Positions 1-6,138 of a stretch of 12,756 bases of DNA are shown here, piece by piece; the first letter of the stretch is position 1, and each line of letters starts with the position of its first letter. A program made the position numbers and the translations under genes. Source of the DNA: Bacteroidales bacterium UBA4243 (GTDB lineage Bacteria > Bacteroidota > Bacteroidia > Bacteroidales > F082); assembly GCA_002396205.1 (NCBI GenBank), contig DGXB01000001.1:1-12756 (forward strand). The letters are read 5' to 3'. Below the pieces are notes generated by a model. The model did not search any database, was not told the DNA's origin, and was given only the letters and a program-made list of their open reading frames with translations.

Positions 1-447
1 GATGATGTTCATCATCGGGACGGGCAGCGTGTAGGTGTTGGTGCCGCCGATATAGCGGTAGAGCGGGATGTCCAAGTAGTTGGCGGCAGCTTTGGCCACG
101 GCCAATGAGACACCAAGGATGGCGTTGGCGCCGAGCTTCGACTTGGTCTTGGTGCCGTCCAAAGCAAGCATCTTGTGGTCGATGGCGCGTTGGTCGAGGG
201 CCGACATGCCAATGATTTCAGGGGCAATGATTTTGTTGACGTTGTCGACGGCTTTCAGCGTACCCTTGCCGCCGTAGCGTTTCTTGTCGCCGTCGCGAAG
301 TTCGAGGGCTTCGTGTTCACCAGTCGAGGCACCCGAAGGCACCGAGGCGCGACCCATCACGCCACATTCAAGCATAACATCCACTTCCACCGTGGGGTTG
401 CCGCGCGAATCCAAGATTTCGCGGGCGATGATTTTTTCTATTCTCAT
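1..447 (-). CDS. eno: Enolase, N-terminal third (runs off the window)
   Basis: Enolase interconverts 2-phosphoglycerate and phosphoenolpyruvate in glycolysis, in the cytoplasm. The reverse strand from 447 to 1 reads without a stop for exactly 149 codons. It begins MRIEKIIAREILDSRGNPTV, the standard enolase N-terminus, and has the mobile substrate-loop motif PSGASTG at residues 37-43. Further on it has KAVDNVNKIIAPEIIG, then SKLGANAILGVSLAVAKAAA, and it ends in LPVPMMNII, all typical of the N-terminal domain. The family is about 430 residues long, so roughly two thirds, including the TIM-barrel active site, lie outside the window. The gene follows ligA on the same strand, but a 102-base gap with its own promoter-like box suggests separate transcription. 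No Shine-Dalgarno sequence is seen before the ATG. The identification is near certain. Confidence 0.97.
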   Translation of the reverse strand, partial: MRIEKIIAREILDSRGNPTVEVDVMLECGVMGRASVPSGASTGEHEALELRDGDKKRYGGKGTLKAVDNVNKIIAPEIIGMSALDQRAIDHKMLALDGTKTKSKLGANAILGVSLAVAKAAANYLDIPLYRYIGGTNTYTLPVPMMNII

Positions 448-532
448 TATCGTAAGTATTTAAGATTTAAAGATTTAAAATTGACTTCGTCGAATGCTTC
501 GCATTTCAAAATTTGAGATTCAAATTGAAGTG

Positions 533-540
533 CAAATGTA
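533..540 (-). promoter_or_regulatory. Probable eno promoter, -7 box TACATTTG
   Basis: The minus strand reads TACATTTG here, an exact match to the Bacteroidetes primary-sigma -7 consensus TAnnTTTG. A possible -33 element (ATTG) lies 18 bases upstream, inside the last codons of ligA, slightly short of the usual 19-21. It would give a leader of roughly 80 bases. The rest of the ligA-eno gap holds a small hairpin (AATGC-TTC-GCATT at 494-506) and two AT-rich copies of AGATTTAA around 463-478, of unknown meaning. Confidence 0.6.
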
Positions 541-549
541 GTGTTTTTT

Positions 550-2652
550 TCAAAACAGCAATCCATTTTCTTCCGCTGATCTTGAAACGCCAATCATAGC
601 GTCAAAATCGGCCTCGGTAATGATGGGAACGCCCAATGATTCGGCCTTTTTGCGTTTCTCGGGACCCATCTTGTCGCCAGCGAGGACGTAGTCGGTCTTG
701 CCGGAGATGCTGCCTGAGTTCTTGCCGCCGTAGGCCTCTATGGTTTCCTTGATGCCGTCGCGGCTGTAGTGCTGGAACACTCCGCTGACGACAAAAGTCT
801 TGCCCGCCAACACCTGTTCCTTGTTGGGAACGGCTTGCTCGGCCATGGCAAACTGCAAACCTTTGGCTTTCAGCCGTTCAACAATTTCGATATTTTGCGG
901 GTCGTCAAAGAATGTCCTCACCGAAAGGGCAATCTTCTCGCCAATCTCGTTGATTTCAGTCATTTCCTCTACGCTGGCGCTGATGACATGGTCGATGTCG
1001 CGTAGGGCCTTCGCCAAGACCTTGGCCACCGACTCGCCCACGAACTTGATGCCCAAGGCAAACAACACCCGCTCAAACGGCACCGACTTCGACTTCTCCA
1101 AAGCGTCCAAGATGTTCTGTGCGGTCTTTTCCTTGAAGCTGACCTTGCGCGTGACCACAGGCATAAGGCTAAACTCGTCCTCGATGGTGATGACTTTCTC
1201 CAAACCGTAGAGTTTTTCAAACGTGAGGTCATACAAGTCAGCGACATTGCGCACCAAACCTTCTTCGTAAAGCAGTTCCACCTTGCCTTCGCCAAGACTC
1301 TCGATGTTCATGGCCTTACGACCGATGAAGTGCTCGATTCGGCCACGGATTTGTGGCGAGCAGCCCGAGCTGTTGGGGCAATACCAAGCCGCTTCGCCTT
1401 CGTTCTGGACGAGTGGTGTGCCGCAAATCGGGCAAGTCTTGACGAACTCCACAGGTTGCGCTCCAGCTTGACGTTTGTTGAGGTTGACACCAATGATTTT
1501 CGGGATGATTTCGCCACCTTTCACCACGGTGACGGTGTCGCCATAGTGCAAGTCGAACTGGCGGATGAAGTCCTCATTATTCAAGGTGGCGCGTTTCACG
1601 GTGGTGCCAGCCAATTGCACAGGGGCAAGATTGGCCACAGGTGTTATCGTTCCATGCCGTCCCACTTGGAAATCAACGCTTTGCAGCTCGGTCTCCACTT
1701 CCTCGGCCTTGAACTTGTAGGCAATGGCCCATTTCGGCGATTTGGCAGTGAAACCCAATGCCTGCTGTTGCTCATAACTGTTGACTTTCAGCACGATGCC
1801 GTCGATGGCAAAGGGCAGTTCGTGGCGTTTCACATCCCAATAGTCGATGAACTCAAAGATTTCGTCGATGGTCTTGCAGAGGGCCATGAAGTTGGAGATA
1901 TTGAAGCCCCACTTACGGGCGGCTTGCAGGCTTTGGTAATGGGTCTGGTAGCGGTCTTCGAGGCCGTCCATCATCATGTAATAGCAGTAATTGTCGAGTT
2001 TGCGACGCGCTACTTCCTTGCTGTCCTGTAATTTAAGCGTTCCCGCAGCGGCGTTGCGCGGGTTGGCAAACAGGTCGTCGCCAGCCTCGGCACGGGCTTC
2101 GTTGAGTCGGTCGAAACTCTCGAAAGGCATCACGATTTCGCCGCGCATCTCGAAGAAGTCGGGGAAATCGCCGTGCAGCTTGAGTGGCACGGTGTGGATG
2201 GTCTTTACGTTGGTGGTCACGTCGTCGCCTTGTGTACCGTCACCACGGGTGACGGCACGGACGAGCACACCTTGTTCATATTGTAGGCTGATGCTGAGTC
2301 CGTCGAATTTCAGTTCGCAGCAAAACTCAACTTCTTCATTTACAGTCTTTTTGATTCGACTGATAAAGTCGGCAATCTCCTCGCGGCTGTAGCTGTTGGC
2401 CAACGAAAGCATCGGATAGCGGTGTTTCACGCTTTGGAATTCCTTCGTGATGCCGCCACCCACGCGCTGGGTAGGCGAGGCAGGGGAGAGGAACTCGGGA
2501 AACTCTTTTTCCAAGCGTGCCAGTTCTTCGAGTTTCATGTCAAACTCATAGTCGCTGATGGTCGGCTTGGCAAGGATGTAATAATTATAGTTGTGCTGCT
2601 CCAATTCATCGCTGAGGGCGGTGATGCGCAAACGGGCTTCTTCTTTGGTCAT
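550..2652 (-). CDS. ligA: NAD-dependent DNA ligase LigA
   Basis: LigA seals 5'-phosphate/3'-OH nicks in duplex DNA using NAD+, in Okazaki-fragment joining and repair. At 700 residues it is slightly longer than the usual 670 or so. Domains seen in order: the Ia domain with YYILAKPTISDYEFD (about 24-38); the adenylation domain with the nucleotidyl lysine K115 in ELKFDG; conserved FAIDGIVLKVN (281-291) and SPKWAIAYKF (305-314); the OB fold; a four-cysteine zinc finger at C407, C410, C425 and C431; helix-hairpin-helix repeats (about 445-580); and a C-terminal BRCT domain (about 614-688). All key residues are present. Its ATG overlaps the stop codon of the upstream membrane-protein gene (ATGA), which implies one transcript and coupled translation. 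The product is certain. Confidence 0.98.
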   Translation of the reverse strand: MTKEEARLRITALSDELEQHNYNYYILAKPTISDYEFDMKLEELARLEKEFPEFLSPASPTQRVGGGITKEFQSVKHRYPMLSLANSYSREEIADFISRIKKTVNEEVEFCCELKFDGLSISLQYEQGVLVRAVTRGDGTQGDDVTTNVKTIHTVPLKLHGDFPDFFEMRGEIVMPFESFDRLNEARAEAGDDLFANPRNAAAGTLKLQDSKEVARRKLDNYCYYMMMDGLEDRYQTHYQSLQAARKWGFNISNFMALCKTIDEIFEFIDYWDVKRHELPFAIDGIVLKVNSYEQQQALGFTAKSPKWAIAYKFKAEEVETELQSVDFQVGRHGTITPVANLAPVQLAGTTVKRATLNNEDFIRQFDLHYGDTVTVVKGGEIIPKIIGVNLNKRQAGAQPVEFVKTCPICGTPLVQNEGEAAWYCPNSSGCSPQIRGRIEHFIGRKAMNIESLGEGKVELLYEEGLVRNVADLYDLTFEKLYGLEKVITIEDEFSLMPVVTRKVSFKEKTAQNILDALEKSKSVPFERVLFALGIKFVGESVAKVLAKALRDIDHVISASVEEMTEINEIGEKIALSVRTFFDDPQNIEIVERLKAKGLQFAMAEQAVPNKEQVLAGKTFVVSGVFQHYSRDGIKETIEAYGGKNSGSISGKTDYVLAGDKMGPEKRKKAESLGVPIITEADFDAMIGVSRSAEENGLLF

Positions 2653-3323
2653 AATACGATGTATTTCAATGGGTTGACGTTAAGAACTAACAGCAACAGC
2701 CCAATGGCGATGATGGAAACAAGAGCACCGATCAATGTCATCAATGCTCCCTTTAAGTTGCGTTTCAAACAGAGTATCAATAGGATGCTGAAAACAACGA
2801 AAACGCTTTCGTACCAGAAACAAATGCCCAAACCGAGCATGAGGCCTGCGATAAAGAATGAGGTGCGATGCACATTTTCGGTGAGGTTGTTTTTGCGCAG
2901 AATTTCCTGACGCAGCACCACATTGGAGCCATAAAGGACCAAAGGCAAGCCCAAGAATGCGCTGGCATTTTCGATGATGCCGAACGAGGGCATGATGATG
3001 CTGAAGGTAGGGATGAGTGCCAACAGCCAGGCGTTGCTTTTGCCGGCGGTGAGATCGACGATGCGGTAAATCATCGAGACGGTGAACAGCGACACGGCGG
3101 CGTAAAGTGCGCGACTTGCGAACATCACGCCTTGCGACTCGCCAATGCCGAAAAGGTCTTTCATCTTGTCCAAAAAGCCGATGAATAGGGTTGGATGTTG
3201 CAACTCGCCACGCGAACCGAAGCCTGGGACAAAGGCTACTGTGATGATTCTCACCAAGATAGCGAGCAACATTAGCGAGGTAAATGGATGGCGTTCTTTG
3301 AACTGTTTTAGACTTTGGAGCAT
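2649..3323 (-). CDS. Half-size multi-spanning membrane protein, GT-C (GT22) mannosyltransferase-like
   Basis: A very hydrophobic protein of 224 residues from the ATG at 3323, with about six predicted membrane helices. The pattern is a first helix (about 13-32), an extracytoplasmic loop containing LQHPTLFIGFLD, then SRALYAAVSLFTVSMIYRI and NASAFLGLPLVLYGS. It recalls the N-terminal half of Bacteroidetes GPI-mannosyltransferase-like GT-C enzymes, which carry an HPDE motif in the first loop. Here HP is followed by TL, so the usual acidic residue is missing and the C-terminal half is absent. A possible ATG seven codons further upstream (3344) lies inside the promoter box and is rejected as the start. 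The gene overlaps ligA by four bases. The resemblance is from memory of the family. A plain hypothetical membrane protein is the safe reading. Confidence 0.6.
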   Translation of the reverse strand: MLQSLKQFKERHPFTSLMLLAILVRIITVAFVPGFGSRGELQHPTLFIGFLDKMKDLFGIGESQGVMFASRALYAAVSLFTVSMIYRIVDLTAGKSNAWLLALIPTFSIIMPSFGIIENASAFLGLPLVLYGSNVVLRQEILRKNNLTENVHRTSFFIAGLMLGLGICFWYESVFVVFSILLILCLKRNLKGALMTLIGALVSIIAIGLLLLVLNVNPLKYIVL

Positions 3324-3341
3324 ATTTTTAGAATTGGAACG

Positions 3342-3349
3342 CAAAAGTA
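3342..3349 (-). promoter_or_regulatory. Probable promoter for the membrane protein-ligA operon, -7 box TACTTTTG
   Basis: The minus strand reads TACTTTTG, a full match to TAnnTTTG. It would start transcription near 3335, about 12 bases before the ATG at 3323. No good TTTG is seen at the -33 position. It faces away from the plus-strand box at 3362-3369, and both lie in one imperfect palindrome (3341-3370). Confidence 0.6.
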
Positions 3350-3361
3350 CGAAAGTTTTCG

Positions 3362-3369
3362 TAATTTTG
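3362..3369 (+). promoter_or_regulatory. Probable promoter for the outer-membrane barrel gene, -7 box TAATTTTG
   Basis: TAATTTTG is a full match to the Bacteroidetes -7 consensus. It would give a leader of about 40 bases before the ATG at 3417. A -33 TTTG is not evident. It lies 12 bases from the oppositely directed box of the ligA operon, so the two promoters probably compete for RNA polymerase. Confidence 0.6.
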
Positions 3370-3416
3370 CCGCGTTTTAAATCAAACGGAAAATCTAACC
3401 TAAAAATTATCTAAAA

Positions 3417-4196
3417 ATGAAGAAATTAGTAAAAGTTTTCGCTTTGGCCGCATTGATGATTATGGGCGGTCAGGCAATGGCCCAAACCCGTGGTGCCATG
3501 TTCCTCAGTGGAGCTTTCCCGCTGAAAGACTATGCCGATTTTGATGGATTTGACGACTTCGCGTTGACTTCGTATGACTTGGATGCCGACGATGGCGGTG
3601 CTGGCATTGGCTTCAATGTCGGCCTCAAGTGGTATTTCAATGTCGGTGTCCAAGGTCTCGGCGTGATGCTCTCTGTCGATGGTATCTACAATGGCCCTAA
3701 CGGTGACCTGAAGACCGCTTATCGCAATGCCGAAAGCCAAGCGGGCAACCAATGGGTGGGCGGCAGTTTCACATACAACTCCACTCCCAAGTACATCAAC
3801 GTGCCTGCCATGCTCGGCTTGAACTACATCTATCATTTCAACCCCAATTTGGGCATCTATGTCGAGGCTGGTGCCGGTGGTAACCTTCGTTTCATCACCG
3901 CTATGGAAACTGTTGGCAAAGGCAATATCGGCAATATCGAATCGCAGGTGACCACCACCCAGAAGTATGACAATGCTTTCAGCTTTGCCTATCAGGTGGG
4001 TGCCGGCTTTGAAGTGGCCAAGAACCTTGTGGTTGGTGTCAGCTTCTATGATCTTGGCAAGGCTGAGGTGAAAGGCGACCAAATTGTTAAGACCAAGTCC
4101 ATTATCAACAATGAGACTACCACTAACAATAATTATAACACATATGGTACAATTCGTCCCGTGATGATCTTGGGCCGCATCGGTTTCAGCTTCTAA
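3417..4196 (+). CDS. Secreted outer-membrane beta-barrel protein
   Basis: A 259-residue protein with a clear Sec signal peptide: MKK start, hydrophobic stretch, and likely signal peptidase I cleavage after AMA (residue 22). The mature part alternates polar and hydrophobic residues with many glycines and aromatics, for example GIGFNVGLKWYFNVGV and YVEAGAGGNL, as in small outer-membrane barrels. It ends in GRIGFSF; a terminal Phe is the usual barrel-assembly signal. An acidic stretch rich in Asp lies at about 38-57, near the start of the mature protein. The size suggests 8-10 strands, similar to the OMP_b-brl families common in Bacteroidetes. No specific transport function can be read. It stands alone, with its own promoter and a downstream hairpin terminator. 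Confidence 0.8.
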   Translation: MKKLVKVFALAALMIMGGQAMAQTRGAMFLSGAFPLKDYADFDGFDDFALTSYDLDADDGGAGIGFNVGLKWYFNVGVQGLGVMLSVDGIYNGPNGDLKTAYRNAESQAGNQWVGGSFTYNSTPKYINVPAMLGLNYIYHFNPNLGIYVEAGAGGNLRFITAMETVGKGNIGNIESQVTTTQKYDNAFSFAYQVGAGFEVAKNLVVGVSFYDLGKAEVKGDQIVKTKSIINNETTTNNNYNTYGTIRPVMILGRIGFSF

Positions 4197-4202
4197 GCGA
4201 AA

Positions 4203-5099
4203 TCAATCATAGAAAACGGAAAGGCGAAGCTCCGGGTTGACCGGTGCTTCGCTTTTTACGTTATGGCAGGCGGCTTTCAGGCCGTAGGCAACAGCTGTTT
4301 CATCGTTGGTTCCAGTGGCGTTGGCATGGATTACGCCTGCAAAAAAGGCATCACCCGAACCAGTCACATTGACGGCTTCTGTTTCTATGGCGGAAAAACG
4401 ATGATGTTCTTTTCGTGAACTGAAAATGACACCGTCTTCGCCTAAGGTAAGATAAACGTTTTCAATGCCTTTGTCGACCAAAAACCTTGCGGATTCGTTT
4501 GCGTCGGCAATGCCTGTCACGGCTTGAGCCTCGGCAAGGTTGCATTTCAAGGCGAAAAACGACTTCCTATAGGATTGTTTCATGGCCTCAGCGAGATGCA
4601 TGGCGCGGTTGGGCGACACCGTGTCGATATAGAGCGGAACAAGGCAATGGCCAATCAGGAAGGTAAGGGCTTCGATGCTTAGAAGCGTGTCGGCAACGAC
4701 TAAGTCAGCGCGATTGATGGCATCAATTCGCTTCATGAGCCAATCCAAATCCAGAAAACTGTTGAGTTCGATGTCGGAAACAGCGGATTGCATGTTGCCT
4801 ACTTCGTCATTGAAACTCAAAAAAACAGGGCTTTTCATATTTTCGTACTGCGTGGATAGCGAAAGGTCGATGCCTATTTGTTCACATTCCGCCATCATTT
4901 GCTCGGCAAAACGGTCGTCCCCGAAAACCGAGACCAATTGCACCTCATGCCCCAGCATGGCAAGATTGTGCGCAATGTTGCGAGCCACGCCGCCATGATG
5001 GAAACGAATGTCGGCAGGCGTGCAGCCACCTTGTCGCGGCTCGCCATGTGGCTTCACGGCAATGTCGATGTTGGATTCTCCGATGACGGCGATTTTCAT
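4203..5099 (-). CDS. PfkB-family carbohydrate/nucleoside kinase, PsuK-like
   Basis: A ribokinase-like (PfkB) ATP-dependent kinase of 298 residues, normal for the family. Features seen: N-terminal IGESNIDI (6-13), the substrate-side motif GGVARNIAHNLAMLG (36-50), NLAE (187-190, the NxxE metal/phosphate motif), and the PfkB signature NVTGSGDAFFAGV with the catalytic base D250. The N-terminal GGVxRNIAxNLAxLG pattern and the overall layout match pseudouridine kinase PsuK, which phosphorylates pseudouridine to 5'-PMP, better than ribokinase, fructokinase or adenosine kinase. The partner gene psuG (PMP glycosidase) is not in the window, so the substrate remains an inference. It is transcribed alone, from a box at 5123-5130 with a leader of about 16 bases. 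Confidence 0.85.
   Translation of the reverse strand: MKIAVIGESNIDIAVKPHGEPRQGGCTPADIRFHHGGVARNIAHNLAMLGHEVQLVSVFGDDRFAEQMMAECEQIGIDLSLSTQYENMKSPVFLSFNDEVGNMQSAVSDIELNSFLDLDWLMKRIDAINRADLVVADTLLSIEALTFLIGHCLVPLYIDTVSPNRAMHLAEAMKQSYRKSFFALKCNLAEAQAVTGIADANESARFLVDKGIENVYLTLGEDGVIFSSRKEHHRFSAIETEAVNVTGSGDAFFAGVIHANATGTNDETAVAYGLKAACHNVKSEAPVNPELRLSVFYD
4224..4257 (+). terminator. Rho-independent terminator of the barrel gene, inside the 3' end of the convergent kinase gene
   Basis: GCGAAGC T CCGG pairs with CCGG T GCTTCGC around a five-base loop (GTTGA), with one internal T-T mismatch, followed directly by TTTTT on the plus strand. It begins 28 bases after the barrel-gene stop codon. It lies within codons for the last residues of the convergent PfkB-family gene, so the same bases encode protein on one strand and a terminator on the other. 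On the minus strand the hairpin is not followed by a T run. Confidence 0.8.
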
Positions 5100-5122
5100 T
5101 TCCTGCTTGTGTTTTGGGTCGA

Positions 5123-5130
5123 CAAAGGTA
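5123..5130 (-). promoter_or_regulatory. Probable promoter of the PfkB-family kinase, -7 box TACCTTTG
   Basis: The minus strand reads TACCTTTG, a full match to TAnnTTTG, 24 bases before the ATG. No clear -33 TTTG is visible. A near-match on the plus strand (TAATTTG, 5144-5150) faces the other way, 13 bases off. Confidence 0.6.
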
Positions 5131-5143
5131 GAAAAAATTGCGA

Positions 5144-5150
5144 TAATTTG
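5144..5150 (+). promoter_or_regulatory. Possible promoter of the small RHH-like gene, TAATTTG
   Basis: TAATTTG differs from the -7 consensus TAnnTTTG by having one spacer base instead of two. It would start transcription near 5157, leaving a leader of about 40 bases to the ATG at 5199. The imperfect box makes this a weak call, supported mainly by its back-to-back position relative to the kinase promoter. Confidence 0.35.
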
Positions 5151-5198
5151 GATATTATGTCGATTTTTTGTTATTTCGTGCCATCAAATCAAGGTGTT

Positions 5199-5432
5199 AT
5201 GGGAAAAAACAAGAAACGGAAATGTCGCAATTACCATTACCACGCGATTACCTTCAAGTTGTCGGCTGGACAATATCGCTCGCTTCGCAATTATTGCAAA
5301 GCTCGAAAGACGACACCCATCAAGTTGATTAAGAAGAATATAGCGCGTTTCATCACAGCCTACGAATATGAAGTGCCGCAGGAATTGTACCTCACCGAAA
5401 ACCAATTGAATCTGTTCGAGGAATCCTTGTAG
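5199..5432 (+). CDS. Small basic protein, ribbon-helix-helix-like, function unknown
   Basis: A 77-residue protein starting MGKNKKRKCR. The N-terminus is strongly basic. It continues HAITFKLS (15-22, a possible beta strand), AGQYRSLRNYCKARK (23-37, first helix), a TT turn, then PIKLIKKNIARFITAYEYEV (40-59, second helix) and an acidic tail ending FEESL. A strand followed by two helices, with this spacing, is the pattern of MetJ/Arc/CopG-type DNA-binding proteins. I recall similar short hypothetical proteins in Bacteroidales, but cannot name a family. An in-frame ATG at 5157 exists but would sit at the expected transcription start, so 5199 is preferred. No toxin gene is adjacent, so it is not obviously an antitoxin. 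It could be a lone regulator. Confidence 0.7.
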   Translation: MGKNKKRKCRNYHYHAITFKLSAGQYRSLRNYCKARKTTPIKLIKKNIARFITAYEYEVPQELYLTENQLNLFEESL

Positions 5433-5462
5433 GGACGCATCGCATGCGTCCGCATGGTTTTT
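5433..5462 (+). terminator. Hairpin with T run after the RHH-like gene
   Basis: GGACGCAT-CGC-ATGCGTCC forms a perfect 8-bp stem that starts right after the TAG stop. A second, overlapping hairpin, CATGC-GTCC-GCATG (5443-5456), is followed closely by TTTTT. The two cannot form together. It lies in the 31-base gap between convergent genes and probably terminates the small gene; the symmetric stem might also serve recR. The GGGACGCAT...ATGCGTCC palindrome also looks like a dispersed repeat unit. Confidence 0.6.
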
Positions 5463-5463
5463 G

Positions 5464-6075
5464 TCATTTCTGATTAAACGGAATCCTGTTCTGTATCGAC
5501 CGCCCCAACGTCACTTCGTCGACGTATTCCAGGGCATCGCCAACGGCAATGCCTTTGGAAATGACGGAAATCTTGCCTTCAAAGTCCTTCAATTGCCTGA
5601 AAATGTAGAAATTGGTCGTGTCGCCTTCGATGGTGGCAGGCAAAGCCAAGATGATTTCCTTAATGTCTTCTTTCTGAACACGTTGCACCAATTGGGCAAT
5701 CTTCAAATCGTTGGGCGAAACGCCTTCAATCGGGCTGATGACACCACCCAAAACATGGTAAAGCCCATTGTATGAAGCCGTCCGTTCGATAGCCAAAACG
5801 TCGCGCATGTCGGCCACCACGCAAAGCGTGTTTTCGTCGCGGCGTGGATTGCTGCAAATGGAGCATATCTTGGTGTCGCTGATGTTGTAGCACCGCTCGC
5901 AAAGCATGATGTTGTGCTTCATTTTGAGCAGTGAATCAGCGAGTTGCTCAGTCTCCATGTCGTCTTCGTTGAGGAGATGCAAGGCCAAGCGCAAAGCCGT
6001 CTTCTTTCCGATGCCAGGCAACTTGGAAAGCGACTCCACCGCGTTTTCGAGCAATATGGATGAATATTCGGCCAT
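5464..6075 (-). CDS. recR: Recombination mediator RecR
   Basis: RecR works with RecO (and RecF in some species) to load RecA onto SSB-coated single-stranded gaps. It has 203 residues, the normal length. In order: helix-hairpin-helix LSKLPGIGKKTALRLALHLL (16-35); a four-cysteine zinc finger C59, C62, C71, C74; a Toprim domain starting LCVVADMRDVLAIE (84-97) with HVLGGVISPIEGV and LALPATIEGDTTNFYI; and the C-terminal segment SKGIAVGDALEYVDEVTLGRS. All hallmark residues are present. A promoter box lies 15 bases upstream, so the leader would be under 10 bases. It is not in the dnaX-ybaB-recR operon known from proteobacteria and firmicutes. Confidence 0.97.
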   Translation of the reverse strand: MAEYSSILLENAVESLSKLPGIGKKTALRLALHLLNEDDMETEQLADSLLKMKHNIMLCERCYNISDTKICSICSNPRRDENTLCVVADMRDVLAIERTASYNGLYHVLGGVISPIEGVSPNDLKIAQLVQRVQKEDIKEIILALPATIEGDTTNFYIFRQLKDFEGKISVISKGIAVGDALEYVDEVTLGRSIQNRIPFNQK

Positions 6076-6089
6076 ACAATAAAACCGTG

Positions 6090-6097
6090 CAAAATTA
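6090..6097 (-). promoter_or_regulatory. Probable recR promoter, -7 box TAATTTTG
   Basis: The minus strand reads TAATTTTG, a full match to TAnnTTTG. The expected start near 6083 leaves about eight untranslated bases before the recR ATG. No -33 TTTG at normal spacing is seen. It is paired with the opposite box at 6109-6116 in an imperfect palindrome. Confidence 0.6.
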
Positions 6098-6108
6098 AGT
6101 TATTTCCG

Positions 6109-6116
6109 TAAATTTG
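6109..6116 (+). promoter_or_regulatory. Probable promoter of the MORN-repeat gene, -7 box TAAATTTG
   Basis: TAAATTTG is a full match to the -7 consensus, with a possible weak -33 (GTG, 19 bases upstream). It gives a leader of about 16 bases before the ATG at 6139. It is separated from the recR box by 11 bases. Confidence 0.6.
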
Positions 6117-6138
6117 CATCGTCAAAACCGAATAAATC

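Noticed and set aside
1330..2031. Open frame of 233 codons on the plus strand, antisense to ligA
   Set aside because: It lies wholly within the well-supported ligA gene, has no promoter box or family resemblance, and looks like a shadow of its codon use.
3426..4082. Open frame of 218 codons on the minus strand, antisense to the barrel gene
   Set aside because: The plus-strand gene has a signal peptide, barrel pattern, promoter and terminator; the antisense frame has none of these.
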